Assembly (NCBI RefSeq): GCF_003056335.1
Contig: NZ_PYWA01000001.1
Span: forward strand, 62,001-126,000
Direction of reading: 5' to 3'
DNA: 64,000 bases
From: Paracoccus indicus
Lineage (GTDB): Bacteria; Pseudomonadota; Alphaproteobacteria; Rhodobacterales; Rhodobacteraceae
The translations under genes were made by a program, and so were the position numbers. Positions 1 to 9,479 of the stretch are shown here, piece by piece. Positions within the stretch are counted from its first letter, which is position 1. Each line of letters opens with the position of its first letter. The notes beneath the pieces were generated by a model. It was not told where the DNA came from, made no database searches, and worked only from the letters and a program-made list of their open reading frames with translations.

Positions 1-629
1 GCGGTCATGCCCATCGGCAGGTCGGCCAGATCGCGGAAGGGCGCGAAATCGAGGCTGTCCAGATCCGCCTCGGCCGCCGTGACGGTCGGCAGGTCGTGAT
101 GGCTGTCGGCGATGGCGCGACCGTGGCCGGGCATATGCTTGACCACCGGCAGAACGCCCGCGGCCAGCATTCCGTCCGCCGCTGCCCGTCCCAGTTCCGC
201 CACGCGCGCCGGATCGGTGCCAAAGCAGCGGTTGCGCAGGAAGGGATGCGTGTCGGCCTGCGCCACATCCAGCGTCGGCGCGCAGTTGCTGTCGATGCCC
301 ACCGCGCGCAATTCCTGCCCGATCAGGTGATAGCGCAGCCATATGGCCCGCACCCCTGCCCTGGCCTGATCCAGCGGCGCGGGCCAATCCATCCAATGCG
401 GGCCACGCAGACGCTGCACGCGACCGCCTTCCTGATCGACGGTGATGACGGCATCGCGGCCTACCGCATCGCGCAGATCGCCGGTCAGGCGGCGCAGCTG
501 GTCGGGGTTATCGACATTGCGCCCGAAGAGGATAAATCCCCAAGGGTCGGCATCGCGGAAAAAACCGGCCTCGTCGGGCGTCAGAGACGTCCCGGCGATG
601 CCGCCCAGAATCGTGGCATTATGGGTCAT
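1..629 (-). CDS. nagZ: Beta-N-acetylhexosaminidase NagZ (N-terminal part, cut by window edge)
   Basis: Glycoside hydrolase family 3 enzyme that removes N-acetylglucosamine from anhydromuropeptides during cytoplasmic peptidoglycan recycling. About 209 N-terminal residues are present and the rest lies beyond base 1. The translation starts MTHNATILGG and carries the family motif KHMPGHGRAIADSHHDLP (bases about 48-150), which holds the Asp-His pair of the NagZ flexible loop, and an earlier DQEGGRVQRL segment. The ATG at 629 lies 10 bases after the stop of the SPOR gene, so the two are probably co-transcribed with argS upstream. No strong ribosome-binding site is visible. The motif identifies the family clearly; the missing C-terminus cannot be judged. 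Confidence 0.93.
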   Translation of the reverse strand, partial: MTHNATILGGIAGTSLTPDEAGFFRDADPWGFILFGRNVDNPDQLRRLTGDLRDAVGRDAVITVDQEGGRVQRLRGPHWMDWPAPLDQARAGVRAIWLRYHLIGQELRAVGIDSNCAPTLDVAQADTHPFLRNRCFGTDPARVAELGRAAADGMLAAGVLPVVKHMPGHGRAIADSHHDLPTVTAAEADLDSLDFAPFRDLADLPMGMT

Positions 630-639
630 GCGGTCGCGA

Positions 640-1770
640 TCACCCGCCCAGGGCCAGGCAGTCGGTCCCCGAGGATTTCAGCGCCGAACAGAACTGCCGC
701 GCCTCGCTGAGCGAACCGAAGCCCGCGACGCGCAAGCGCCAGAAGCTGCGCCCGTTGCTGTCGTGCTGCTGGATCACGGGCGACTTGCCCGAGAACAGCG
801 AGGAATTCTTGCCCGACAGGCGCGCCCATTGGTTTTCGGCAATCGCGCTGCTGTCGAAGGCACCGACCTGAACGACCGGACCGCTGGCCGAGCTGGCGAT
901 GGCGGTTGCCGGCTTGTCAGCGGGCGTTTCGGCAGGTGCGGGCTTGGCCTCGGCCTGCTGGGCGACGGCTGCGGCGGGGGCTGCCGATGCGACGCGGGTC
1001 ACACGGGGACGCGGGGCGGGACGGGTCGAGGCGACCAGCACGCCGGGGTTCGCCTCGGCCTGTGCCTGAGCCAGCGCCTCGGCGATGGCATCGGCTTGGG
1101 TCGGGACGCCGTTTTCATCGGTCACGACACCGGTGACGGCGCCTTCGCTGGCGGGGGCGTCGATGATGGCGGCCTCGGCCACGGCCTGGTCGGCCAAGGC
1201 ACGCTCGGCCTCGGCTGCGGCCTTGGCGGCGGCTTCGCTGTCTGAAAGCGGAACGATGGGATCGCCCGCGAAGGTCAGCGGCGTTTCCGAGGTGTTCGAG
1301 GGTTCGCGCGCCGTGGCGCCCAATTCGCCCATGGCGACATCGTCATCGGCCAGATCGGTCCCGCCGGGCGCGATGGCGACCTCTTGCGCGGGGGTCGCGG
1401 TATTTCCGCCGGCAACCGTGTTCACGGCCAGACCGGTGTGGTTGGTCAGCTGTCCGCCCGGCTCGTCCGGGGTGGTGCGGGCCTCGCCCTGAACGGCGCG
1501 AATGACCGGCACGCCCGAGACGTCGCGCGACACCAGCTGCCAGCCCCAAGCCAGCAGGCCGACCATCAGCCCGACCGAGGCGACGGCACCGACGTAATGG
1601 GTCAGCCGCGCCAGCCGGACCTGCAGCCCGTCGCCCGCCACGGATGCGCCGTGCCGGGGATCGGCCTGGGTCTGGGCATCGTCCCATCCCTGCTGGTCAT
1701 ACTGGAATTCGCGCTTCACCTTGTGACGCGAGAACACATAGCCGCCTTCGCGGAAATCCATCACTGCCAT
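640..1770 (-). CDS. SPOR-domain membrane protein
   Basis: Predicted single-pass inner-membrane protein of 376 residues. It has a short cytoplasmic N-terminus, a hydrophobic segment around residues 60-80 (VGAVASVGLMVGLLAWGW), a long Ala/Glu/Pro-rich periplasmic linker, and a C-terminal SPOR fold (about residues 295-376, beginning VVQVGAFDS and ending with LRVAGFGSLSEARQFC). SPOR domains bind glycan strands lacking stem peptides at the septum, so a role in cell division or envelope maintenance is likely but is inference. It sits between argS and nagZ on the same strand, which links it with peptidoglycan recycling. The linker is low complexity and expected to be disordered. The start could instead be the ATG at 1761. 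Confidence 0.88.
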   Translation of the reverse strand: MAVMDFREGGYVFSRHKVKREFQYDQQGWDDAQTQADPRHGASVAGDGLQVRLARLTHYVGAVASVGLMVGLLAWGWQLVSRDVSGVPVIRAVQGEARTTPDEPGGQLTNHTGLAVNTVAGGNTATPAQEVAIAPGGTDLADDDVAMGELGATAREPSNTSETPLTFAGDPIVPLSDSEAAAKAAAEAERALADQAVAEAAIIDAPASEGAVTGVVTDENGVPTQADAIAEALAQAQAEANPGVLVASTRPAPRPRVTRVASAAPAAAVAQQAEAKPAPAETPADKPATAIASSASGPVVQVGAFDSSAIAENQWARLSGKNSSLFSGKSPVIQQHDSNGRSFWRLRVAGFGSLSEARQFCSALKSSGTDCLALGG

Positions 1771-1846
1771 GTCTGTCTGCCTGCCTGCCGGTTGTTCCGG
1801 ATTAACGTTGTGACTGCTCTAGCACGTCCCGCAGCGGCACCGTTCG

Positions 1847-3592
1847 TCAGCGCATTTCTTCTGCAGGAGCAACGCCAAGAATACCCAGACCGCATGAAAT
1901 AACAACGCCAACCGCCCGAACCAGTGCAATTTTTCCTTGGCTGGTTGCAGCATCGCCATCCTGCACGAAGCGCAAGGAATGGTCATCATTCCCACGATTC
2001 CAAAGGGAATGCAGGTCGGATGCGATCTCATAAAGGAAGAAGGCGACGCGATGGGGCTCATGCGCGCGGGCGGCGTGTTCGACCAGGCGCGGCCATTCGG
2101 CGACCTTGCGGGCCAGTTCCAGTTCCGCAGGATGGGCCAGAACCGACAGATCGGCGGCGGCCAGGGCAGAATCGCTGACGTCGATTCCCGCCTCGGCGGC
2201 GCGGCGCAGGACCGAATTCACCCGTGCACTGGCGTATTGGACATACCAGACCGGGTTGTCCTTGGACTGTTCCAGCACCTTGGCGAAATCGAAGTCCAGC
2301 GCTGCGTCGTTCTTGCGCGTCAGCATGATGAAGCGGGTGACGTCTGCGCCCGCTTCCTCGACCACGTCGCGCAGGGTCACGAAGGTGCCGGCGCGCTTGG
2401 ACATCTTGAACGGCTCGCCGTTCTTATAGAGCTTCACCAGCTGGATCAGCTTGACGTCCAAGGGCACGCGACCGTTCGACAAGGCCTTCACGGCGGCGTT
2501 CATGCGCTTGACGTAACCGCCGTGATCGGCGCCGAAGACGTCGATCAGCTGGTCGAAGCCGCGGTCGATCTTGTCCCAGTGATAGGCGATGTCGGGTGCG
2601 AAATAGGTCCAGGCCCCGTCCGATTTCTGGATCGGGCGATCCACGTCGTCGCCATGGGCGGACGAGCGGAACAGCAGCTGTTCGCGGGCCTCCCAATCCT
2701 CGGGCAGCTTGCCCTTGGGGGGTTCCAGCACGCCGCGATAGATCAGGCCCTGGCTTTCCAGCCGCGCGATGGCATCCTCGATCCGGCCGGTGCCGTAAAG
2801 CGCCTTTTCGCTGGAATAGACGTCCATCTGCACGCCGAGGGCTGCCAGATCCTCGCGGATCATCGCCATCATGGCCTGGGTGGCGAATTCGCGGATGTCC
2901 TGCAGCCATTCGTCCTCGGGGCGGTCCAGCAGGCTGTCGCCGTATTTTTCCTTCAGCGCCTCGCCGACGGGGATCAGGTAGTCGCCGGGATAGAGACCCT
3001 CGCGGATCTCGGGCTCCAGCCCGTTCGCCTCGCGGTAGCGTTCGAAGGCCGAACGCGCCAGCACGTCGACCTGAGCGCCACCGTCGTTGATGTAATATTC
3101 CCGCGTCACGTCATGGCCCGAGAAATCCAGCAGCCGCGCCAGCGCATCGCCGAAGACCGCGCCCCGGACGTGGCCCACATGCATGGGGCCCGTAGGGTTG
3201 GCGCTGACGAATTCGACGTTGATCTTCAGGTTCGCGCCCATGTCCGAGCGTCCGAAATCCGCACCCTTGGTCAGGGCCGAGGCGACGACGCACTGCCAGA
3301 CGGCGGGCGACAGGCGCAGGTTCAGGAAGCCCGGGCCCGCGACCTCGGCCGCAGCGATGCGCGGATCGGTCAGGCGGGCGGCCAGCTTTTCGGCAATGTC
3401 GCGCGGCTTCATGCCCGCGGGCTTGGCCAGCACCATGGCCGCGTTGGTCGCCATGTCGCCATGCGCCGGATCGCGCGGAGGTTCGACCGTGACGTTGCCG
3501 TAATCGAGGCCCTGGGGCAGTTCGCCAGCCCCGGCCATCTGGTCAAGCGCCTCGACGACGACGCCGCGAAGATCGGTGAATAGGTTCATCAT
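1847..3592 (-). CDS. argS: Arginine--tRNA ligase
   Basis: Class I aminoacyl-tRNA synthetase of 581 residues that charges tRNA-Arg. The HIGH signature appears as HVGH at residues 138-141 (in [13 protein letters not shown]), and the KMSK loop is at residues 396-399 ([10 protein letters not shown]). An N-terminal additional domain and a C-terminal DALR anticodon-binding region fit the family length. Two adjacent ATGs (3592 and 3589) lie 5 and 8 bases after an AGGA ribosome-binding site; the first is used here. It is followed on the same strand by the SPOR gene after a 76-base gap. Confidence 0.97.
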   Translation of the reverse strand: MMNLFTDLRGVVVEALDQMAGAGELPQGLDYGNVTVEPPRDPAHGDMATNAAMVLAKPAGMKPRDIAEKLAARLTDPRIAAAEVAGPGFLNLRLSPAVWQCVVASALTKGADFGRSDMGANLKINVEFVSANPTGPMHVGHVRGAVFGDALARLLDFSGHDVTREYYINDGGAQVDVLARSAFERYREANGLEPEIREGLYPGDYLIPVGEALKEKYGDSLLDRPEDEWLQDIREFATQAMMAMIREDLAALGVQMDVYSSEKALYGTGRIEDAIARLESQGLIYRGVLEPPKGKLPEDWEAREQLLFRSSAHGDDVDRPIQKSDGAWTYFAPDIAYHWDKIDRGFDQLIDVFGADHGGYVKRMNAAVKALSNGRVPLDVKLIQLVKLYKNGEPFKMSKRAGTFVTLRDVVEEAGADVTRFIMLTRKNDAALDFDFAKVLEQSKDNPVWYVQYASARVNSVLRRAAEAGIDVSDSALAAADLSVLAHPAELELARKVAEWPRLVEHAARAHEPHRVAFFLYEIASDLHSLWNRGNDDHSLRFVQDGDAATSQGKIALVRAVGVVISCGLGILGVAPAEEMR

Positions 3593-3667
3593 AAGCTTCC
3601 TGATTGATCCCTGCGGGTTAACGCCACAGATCGGGTAAGGTCAACCGAAAGCCCCGTGACGCAAGCC

Positions 3668-5557
3668 TCAGGTGCCCTTTTCCTTCTTTTCGCGCTGCTC
3701 CTTGGCCACGTCGCCAGCCTCTTCGGCCAGGGCCTGGGCCGCGGCATCGCGCGCGGCCGACAGCTCGGGCGGCAGGAAGGCGGTAACCCAATCGCCCGCC
3801 TGCGCACCCACCGGCTGGTCCGGCCCGATGAAGCGCAACCCGCTGGATTTCGACACCACGACGAAAGGCTCGGCGCCGGGGCGTTCGGCCTCCCATGCCT
3901 CCAGGTCGTATTCCTCGGTCAGGCGGGTGCTGCGCAAGCTCCAACCTTCGGCAAGGCGCTGGTTCACGTCCTCGAAGGTCAGCTTGCCGTTGACGCGCTG
4001 GCCGCCCAGCTGCGCGGGCAGCGCGTGGCGGGAGTTGTCCTTGATGCGGCTCAGTTGCCAGATGGCGTCGCGGCCCATTTCCGGCCCCAGATCGGTGGCC
4101 ACCAAGGTGTTGTAGGCGTCATTGTCCGAAGCCGTCAGCACCGAAGGATAGGCGATGAATTCGACCTGATGCTCGGCAGCCTCACCCAGGATATCGCCAT
4201 AGAAGGTGGTGATCCCCGCGTGACGGGCCTTGGTCAGATGCTGGCGGTTGGTATCGGCGATCAGGGTTTTCACCCCGGCCTTCTCCAGCGCCTGTGACAG
4301 GGCGACCGCAAAGGGCGATCCGCCGACGATCAGCAGGCCGGGGCTTTCGGCGCCCGACAGATCCATGCGCCGCGCCAGCGGTGCGAGCGTGAACCCGTGA
4401 ATGATGACGGTCGCCAGCACGATGATGAACGAGAGGGGCGCAAGCAGGCCGCCATCCTCGATGCCCGCCGCGACAAGCTGGTCGCCGAACAGCCCCGAGA
4501 TCGCGACCATCACCACGCCGCGCGGGCCGGTCAGCGCGATCAGCCAGCGCTCTTTCATGGGAAGGTTGCTGCCGATCAGCGGCAACAGCACCTGCAGCGG
4601 ACGCACCAGCGCCACGGTCAGGATGACGAACAGCGCCGCCCGCCACGTCAGCTGCGTCAGCGTCGAGAAATCGAGCGAGGCCGCCATCAGCACGAAGACG
4701 CCCGAGACCAGCAGGATCGTCGCATGTTCCTTGAAGCGGTGCAGTTCGGTATAGGAGGAGAGGTTCGCATTCGCCAGGAACATGCCCATGATGGTCACGG
4801 CCAGCAGGCCCGATTCATGCAGGATGCTGTCCGAGACCGCGAAGATCGCGATGACGGTGACGAAAAGCACCGGCACCTTCATGTATTCGGGCACCCATGC
4901 GCGGCGGAAGGCGATCTCCATCCCCTTGCCCGAGGCAAGACCCGCGATGATGGCAAAGCCGATGCCCGATCCCAGGACCCAGATCGCCTCGCCCGCCGAA
5001 AGGCCGGTTTCCAGCACCATGACCAGTTCCAGCACCAAGACGGCGATCAGCGCCCCAAGCGGGTCGTTGATGATGGCCTCCCATTGCAGCACCTGCGCGG
5101 GGCGCGCGCGCAGCCGCGCCTGCCGCAGCATGGGCGCGATGACGGTGGGACCGGTCACGACCATGACGCCGCCGAAGACCGCCGCCGATTGCCACGACAG
5201 GCCGACCGCCAGCCACAGGACCAGCGTGGACAGCAGCCAGCCAAGCGGCGCGCCCAGATAGACAAGACGCCGCACCGGCCCCTTGGCATCGCGCAGTCGG
5301 TGGTATTCCAGTGTCAGCCCGCCCTCGAACAGGATGATGGCGACGGCGACGCTGATCAGCGGCTTGTAGATGGGGCCAAGGTCGCGGTCGGGCAGGAACA
5401 GTCCCATGACGGGGCCGACCAGCAGGCCGATCCCCAGCATCAGCACGATCGCGGGCAGGCGGAACCGCCATGCCACCCATTGCGCACCCACGCCAAGGAC
5501 GCCCACAAGCGCCACCACCTGCACAGGGCTAAGCACCTGCATCACACCACTGTCCAT
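3668..5557 (-). CDS. CPA1-type cation:proton antiporter with C-terminal nucleotide-binding domain
   Basis: Predicted Na+/H+ or K+/H+ antiporter of about 629 residues. Residues 1 to about 400 hold some 12 hydrophobic segments of the Na_H_exchanger fold (for example RLPAIVLMLGIGLLVGPVMG). The C-terminal third is soluble: it starts with a Rossmann-like segment resembling TrkA-N/RCK (LLIVGGSPFAVALSQALEKA, then a conserved-looking LIADTNR) and ends in a small TrkA-C-like region. The RCK-like part suggests nucleotide gating, which is inference. The ATG at 5557 is chosen because GAAAGGG lies just upstream; an ATG at 5602 has no ribosome-binding site. Ion specificity cannot be read from the sequence. 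Confidence 0.88.
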   Translation of the reverse strand: MDSGVMQVLSPVQVVALVGVLGVGAQWVAWRFRLPAIVLMLGIGLLVGPVMGLFLPDRDLGPIYKPLISVAVAIILFEGGLTLEYHRLRDAKGPVRRLVYLGAPLGWLLSTLVLWLAVGLSWQSAAVFGGVMVVTGPTVIAPMLRQARLRARPAQVLQWEAIINDPLGALIAVLVLELVMVLETGLSAGEAIWVLGSGIGFAIIAGLASGKGMEIAFRRAWVPEYMKVPVLFVTVIAIFAVSDSILHESGLLAVTIMGMFLANANLSSYTELHRFKEHATILLVSGVFVLMAASLDFSTLTQLTWRAALFVILTVALVRPLQVLLPLIGSNLPMKERWLIALTGPRGVVMVAISGLFGDQLVAAGIEDGGLLAPLSFIIVLATVIIHGFTLAPLARRMDLSGAESPGLLIVGGSPFAVALSQALEKAGVKTLIADTNRQHLTKARHAGITTFYGDILGEAAEHQVEFIAYPSVLTASDNDAYNTLVATDLGPEMGRDAIWQLSRIKDNSRHALPAQLGGQRVNGKLTFEDVNQRLAEGWSLRSTRLTEEYDLEAWEAERPGAEPFVVVSKSSGLRFIGPDQPVGAQAGDWVTAFLPPELSAARDAAAQALAEEAGDVAKEQREKKEKGT

Positions 5558-5801
5558 TGCCGCCCTTTCGCGTTGGTTCCGTTCCAAAGCCCTGAATAGC
5601 ATCGGGGGTTCCGAACGTCTGCCATCTTAGGGATAGATTGACGTGGCAGCGGCTTTGGTCTAGGCGATGCGGGCCTGCATCCGGCAGGCAAGAAGGCGGG
5701 GCGTCCGAAATTGCGTCCCAACTTTGCCGCGCTTGCGCCATTCAGGCGCGCGGCATGGAACGCATCGCGCCACGGATGGCGTGGCCAATGGAAAGCCCCC
5801 T
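5558..5801. promoter_or_regulatory. Divergent intergenic region between antiporter and helicase genes
   Basis: This 244-base gap must hold the promoters of both divergent genes. I see no clear -35/-10 pair. A small GCGCC/GGCGC hairpin lies near 5735-5750, inside what would be the helicase leader. Short ORFs crossing this gap do not look like real genes. Confidence 0.4.
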
Positions 5802-7913
5802 ATGACAAAATTCTCTGATCTGAAGCTTGATCCCAAAGTGCTGAAGGCCGTGACCGAGGCCGGCTATGAAAGCCCGACGCCCATTCAGCAGGGCGCGATT
5901 CCGCCCGCGCTGGAAGGCCGCGACGTGCTGGGGATCGCGCAGACGGGGACCGGCAAGACCGCCAGCTTCACGCTGCCGATGATCACCATGCTGGGCCGTG
6001 GCCGCGCCCGCGCGCGCATGCCGCGCAGCCTTGTGCTGTGCCCGACGCGCGAACTGGCAGCCCAGGTGGCCGAGAACTTCGATACCTATGCAAAGCACAC
6101 CCGCCTGACCAAGGCGCTGCTGATCGGCGGTGTCAGCTTCGGTGAACAGGACAAGCTGATCGACCGCGGCGTGGACGTGCTGATCGCCACCCCCGGTCGC
6201 CTGCTGGACCATTTCGAACGCGGCAAGCTGCTGCTGACCGGCGTGCAGATCATGGTCGTGGACGAGGCCGACCGCATGCTGGACATGGGCTTCATCCCCG
6301 ATATCGAACGCATCTTCCAGCTGACGCCCTTCACCCGTCAGACGCTGTTCTTCAGCGCCACCATGGCCCCCGAGATCGAGCGCATCACCAACACCTTCCT
6401 GCACGCGCCCGAACGCATCGAGATCGCGCGCCAGTCCAGCGCCAGCGAGACCATCACGCAGCGCCTGATCGAACTGACGCCCGCCCGCCGCGATACCGCC
6501 GCCAAGCAGAAGCGCGACCTGCTGCGCACCTTGATCGAGGCCGAGGGCGAAGGCCTGAAGAACGCGATCATCTTCTGCAACCGCAAGACGGACGTGGACA
6601 TCGTCGCCAAGTCGCTGGCCAAATATGGCTATGATGCGGCGCCCATCCACGGCGACTTGGAACAGAGCCAGCGCACCCGCACGCTGGAATCCTTCCGCGA
6701 CGGCAAGCTGCGCCTGCTGGTGGCATCCGATGTCGCGGCCCGCGGCTTGGACATTCCCGCCGTCAGCCATGTCTTCAACTATGATCTGCCCACCCATGCC
6801 GAGGATTACGTCCACCGCATCGGCCGCACCGGTCGCGCAGGGCGTCTCGGGACCGCGATCAGCATCTCGACCCCCTCGGACGAGAAATACCTGACCGCGA
6901 TTGAATCGCTGCTGAAGACCAGCCTGCCGCGGGGCGAAACCCCCGGCGCGGCGGCTCCGAAGGCCGCCGATCCCGCCGAGACCGGCCCCGAGGAGCGCAA
7001 GCCCGCCAGCCGCCAGCGCAGCCGTCGCGGCAAGCGTGACGACAGCGAACAGAAGTCCGAAAGAACGCCCGAGGCGACTGCCGCGCCCCGCCCCGCCGAA
7101 ACCCCCACGCCAGAAGCCGTCAAACCCGAGGTTGCCATGCCCGAGGCCGTCGATCAGCCCCGCAAGGAAAGCCAGCCGCGACAGGACGCCCGTCCCGCCG
7201 CCGAACCTGCCCGCCGCGATGACAACCGTCGCGACAGCAACCGCCGCGACAACGGCAACCGCGAAGGGCGCCGGGGCGGCAACGACGGCAACCGCGGTCA
7301 GCAGATCGTCGGCATGGGCGACCACGTCCCGCGCTTCATGACGGTCGAGCTGCGCATCTCGCCCATGCCCGAGGAACGCGAGGAACGCCCCGAGGAGACT
7401 CCAAAGGCCCAGCCCGAGGCTGCAACCCCCGAGCAGAAGCCCAAGCGCACCCGTAGCCGCCGCAAATCGGCCGCCGAAAAGGCAGCCGAGGCTGCAGCCA
7501 CCGAGGAATCGGCGCCCGAAGCCCCCGCAGCCGAGGCACCCGCTGCTTCGCAGGACGCAGCCCCCGCTGCCCCGACGGGCGAAGAAGCCGAGGCCCCTGC
7601 CAAGCCCAAGCGCACCCGGACCCGCAAGAAGGCCGAGCCTGCCGCCGAAGCACCGGCCGAACCCCAGACCGAGGCCGAGCCTGCCGCCGAAAAGCCCAAG
7701 CGCACCCGGACCCGCAAGCCCGCGGCCAAGACCGCGCCCGAGGCAGAGACCGCAGCCGAGGAGGCCCCCAAGCCCAAGCGGACCCGCCGTAAGAAGGCTG
7801 ACGACGCCCCCGAGGAAGCCGCGGCCGAAAAGCCCAAGCGCACCCGTCGCAAGAAGGCCGATGTCGAGGCGACCGCCGAGGCCTCTGCCGGGGACACGAC
7901 CTCCGACGCCTGA
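5802..7913 (+). CDS. DEAD-box ATP-dependent RNA helicase with repetitive basic tail
   Basis: RNA helicase of 703 residues. The core (residues 1 to about 380) has the full motif set: F/Q region (GYESPTPIQ), motif I AQTGTGKT, PTRELAAQ, TPGR, motif II VDEADRMLDMGF, motif III SAT, ARGLDIP and HRIGRTGRAG. It resembles the RhlE group, which acts in ribosome assembly and RNA turnover. The remaining about 320 residues are an Ala/Glu/Pro/Lys/Arg-rich tail with five KPKRTR-type basic blocks near the end (bases about 7440-7860), likely RNA-binding and disordered. The ATG at 5802 (MTKFSDLKLD) fits the family; in-frame upstream starts would add unrelated residues. The stop overlaps the lnt start. Confidence 0.94.
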   Translation: MTKFSDLKLDPKVLKAVTEAGYESPTPIQQGAIPPALEGRDVLGIAQTGTGKTASFTLPMITMLGRGRARARMPRSLVLCPTRELAAQVAENFDTYAKHTRLTKALLIGGVSFGEQDKLIDRGVDVLIATPGRLLDHFERGKLLLTGVQIMVVDEADRMLDMGFIPDIERIFQLTPFTRQTLFFSATMAPEIERITNTFLHAPERIEIARQSSASETITQRLIELTPARRDTAAKQKRDLLRTLIEAEGEGLKNAIIFCNRKTDVDIVAKSLAKYGYDAAPIHGDLEQSQRTRTLESFRDGKLRLLVASDVAARGLDIPAVSHVFNYDLPTHAEDYVHRIGRTGRAGRLGTAISISTPSDEKYLTAIESLLKTSLPRGETPGAAAPKAADPAETGPEERKPASRQRSRRGKRDDSEQKSERTPEATAAPRPAETPTPEAVKPEVAMPEAVDQPRKESQPRQDARPAAEPARRDDNRRDSNRRDNGNREGRRGGNDGNRGQQIVGMGDHVPRFMTVELRISPMPEEREERPEETPKAQPEAATPEQKPKRTRSRRKSAAEKAAEAAATEESAPEAPAAEAPAASQDAAPAAPTGEEAEAPAKPKRTRTRKKAEPAAEAPAEPQTEAEPAAEKPKRTRTRKPAAKTAPEAETAAEEAPKPKRTRRKKADDAPEEAAAEKPKRTRRKKADVEATAEASAGDTTSDA

Positions 7914-9454
7914 TGACCCCGCGTCGATCCGGCCAGATTCCGCCACGCCTGCATCGCAGGGGCCGACCGCCCCTGCGACAGCTGTGGCCCGATCTGCTGC
8001 TGGGCGCGATCGCCGCCTTGGGCCTTGCGCCCTTCGGCATCTGGGCGGCGACGCCCATCGCATTCTCGATCCTGATCTGGCGGCTGGCGCGAGGGCGACC
8101 GGCCGCCGTTTTCTGGCACGCTCTGGCCGCCGGCTTCGGCTGGTTCGCCTTGGCGCTGTTCTGGATCGTGGAGCCGTTCCTGGTCGAGCCCGAGGTCTAT
8201 GGCTGGATGGCCCCCTTCGCGCTGGTGCTGATGGCACTGGGCGGGGCCCTGTTCTGGGCTTTGCCCGCATGGCTGGCGGCGATCTGGTCGCGCAGTTGGC
8301 GTTGGCAGGCGGTGGGCATCGCCTGCGCGCTGGCGCTGTCGGATTGGCTGCGCGGATGGATCTTCACCGGCTTTCCCTGGGCGCTGATCGGCCATGCCTG
8401 GATCGACACCCACGTGGCTCAGATTGCGGCCTGGGGCGGCGCCTTGGGCCTTTCCACGCTGACGCTGGCCATGGCCACCCTGCCCGCGCTGCTGTGGCGT
8501 CCCGCGTGGCACCGGCTGGCGGCGCATCTGCCCGGCGCGGTCGCGGTCATCCTGACCATCGGGGCGGCTTGGGCCTTCGGCCTGTCGCGGCTGGCGGCCC
8601 CCGAGCCTGCCGATACCGATCTGACCATCCGTATCGTCCAGCCCGACGCCACCCAGCACCTGAAATGGGACCCCGAATGGTCGCAGGTCTTCTTCGAGCG
8701 CCTGCTGACTCTGTCTGCCGAACCGGGTCCGCGCGATCTGGTCGTCTGGCCCGAGACAGCCGTGAATTTCCTGCTGGAGGATGCGACGCCGATCCTGCCC
8801 GCCATATCGCAGGCGGCAGGTGCACCCCTGGCCATGGGCATCCAACGGCGCGACGGCATGCGCTATTACAACAGCCTGGCGATGGTGGAACCCGGTGGTC
8901 GGGTCGGCCAGGTCTATGACAAGTTCCACCTTGTGCCCTTCGGCGAATACATCCCTTGGGGCGATCAGCTGGCGCGTTTCGGCATCGGGGCCTTCGCGGC
9001 GCAACAGGGCAACGGCTATGCCTCGGGCCCCGGCCCGCAAGTCATCGATCAGGCGAACATCCCGCCCTTCCAGCCGTTGATCTGCTATGAGGCGATCTTC
9101 CCCCAACACCTGCGCAACCTGCCCACGCGCCCCGCATGGATCCTGCAGGCGACGAATGACGCGTGGTTCGGCAATATCTCGGGGCCGTATCAGCATCTGG
9201 CGCAGGCGCGGCTGCGGGCGATCGAAAGCGGGCTGCCGGTGGCGCGGGCCGCGAACACCGGCGTCAGCGCCATGATCGACGCCAAGGGCCGCATCCGCGA
9301 CAGCTTGGGCATGCGGCAAATGGGCAAGATCGACGCGGCCCTGCCTGGCGCATTGCCCCCGACCTTCTGGATCAGGATGGGCAATGCGCCTTTGCTGGTG
9401 CTGCTGGGGGTTATGCTGCTGGCGACGCTGCGCCTGCGCCCAAGGCGGGCATAG
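7913..9454 (+). CDS. lnt: Apolipoprotein N-acyltransferase
   Basis: Inner-membrane enzyme (513 residues) that adds the third acyl chain to lipoproteins, the last step of lipoprotein maturation. The N-terminal half has several membrane segments. The C-terminal half is a nitrilase-fold domain with the Glu-Lys-Cys catalytic triad in place: E281 (VVWPETAVNF), K337 (YDKFHLVPFGEYIP) and C391 (LICYEAIFP). The start ATG shares bases with the helicase stop (TGATG), so the two genes are translationally coupled. A bidirectional hairpin follows the stop at once. Confidence 0.97.
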   Translation: MTPRRSGQIPPRLHRRGRPPLRQLWPDLLLGAIAALGLAPFGIWAATPIAFSILIWRLARGRPAAVFWHALAAGFGWFALALFWIVEPFLVEPEVYGWMAPFALVLMALGGALFWALPAWLAAIWSRSWRWQAVGIACALALSDWLRGWIFTGFPWALIGHAWIDTHVAQIAAWGGALGLSTLTLAMATLPALLWRPAWHRLAAHLPGAVAVILTIGAAWAFGLSRLAAPEPADTDLTIRIVQPDATQHLKWDPEWSQVFFERLLTLSAEPGPRDLVVWPETAVNFLLEDATPILPAISQAAGAPLAMGIQRRDGMRYYNSLAMVEPGGRVGQVYDKFHLVPFGEYIPWGDQLARFGIGAFAAQQGNGYASGPGPQVIDQANIPPFQPLICYEAIFPQHLRNLPTRPAWILQATNDAWFGNISGPYQHLAQARLRAIESGLPVARAANTGVSAMIDAKGRIRDSLGMRQMGKIDAALPGALPPTFWIRMGNAPLLVLLGVMLLATLRLRPRRA

Positions 9455-9472
9455 GGGCGGACGACCGCCCCT
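9453..9472. terminator. Hairpin between convergent lnt and J-domain gene
   Basis: AGGGGCGG and CCGCCCCT form a perfect 8-bp stem around a 4-base ACGA loop, starting inside the lnt stop codon. It lies in the 25-base gap between two converging genes and could end transcription in both directions. No long T-run follows. Confidence 0.6.
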
Positions 9473-9479
9473 GCCATGA

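Noticed and set aside
7440..7870. Repeated DNA blocks in the helicase 3' end considered as a CRISPR or tandem-repeat array
   Set aside because: The repeats are in frame, of unequal spacing and encode the basic tail; no conserved direct repeat with unique spacers.
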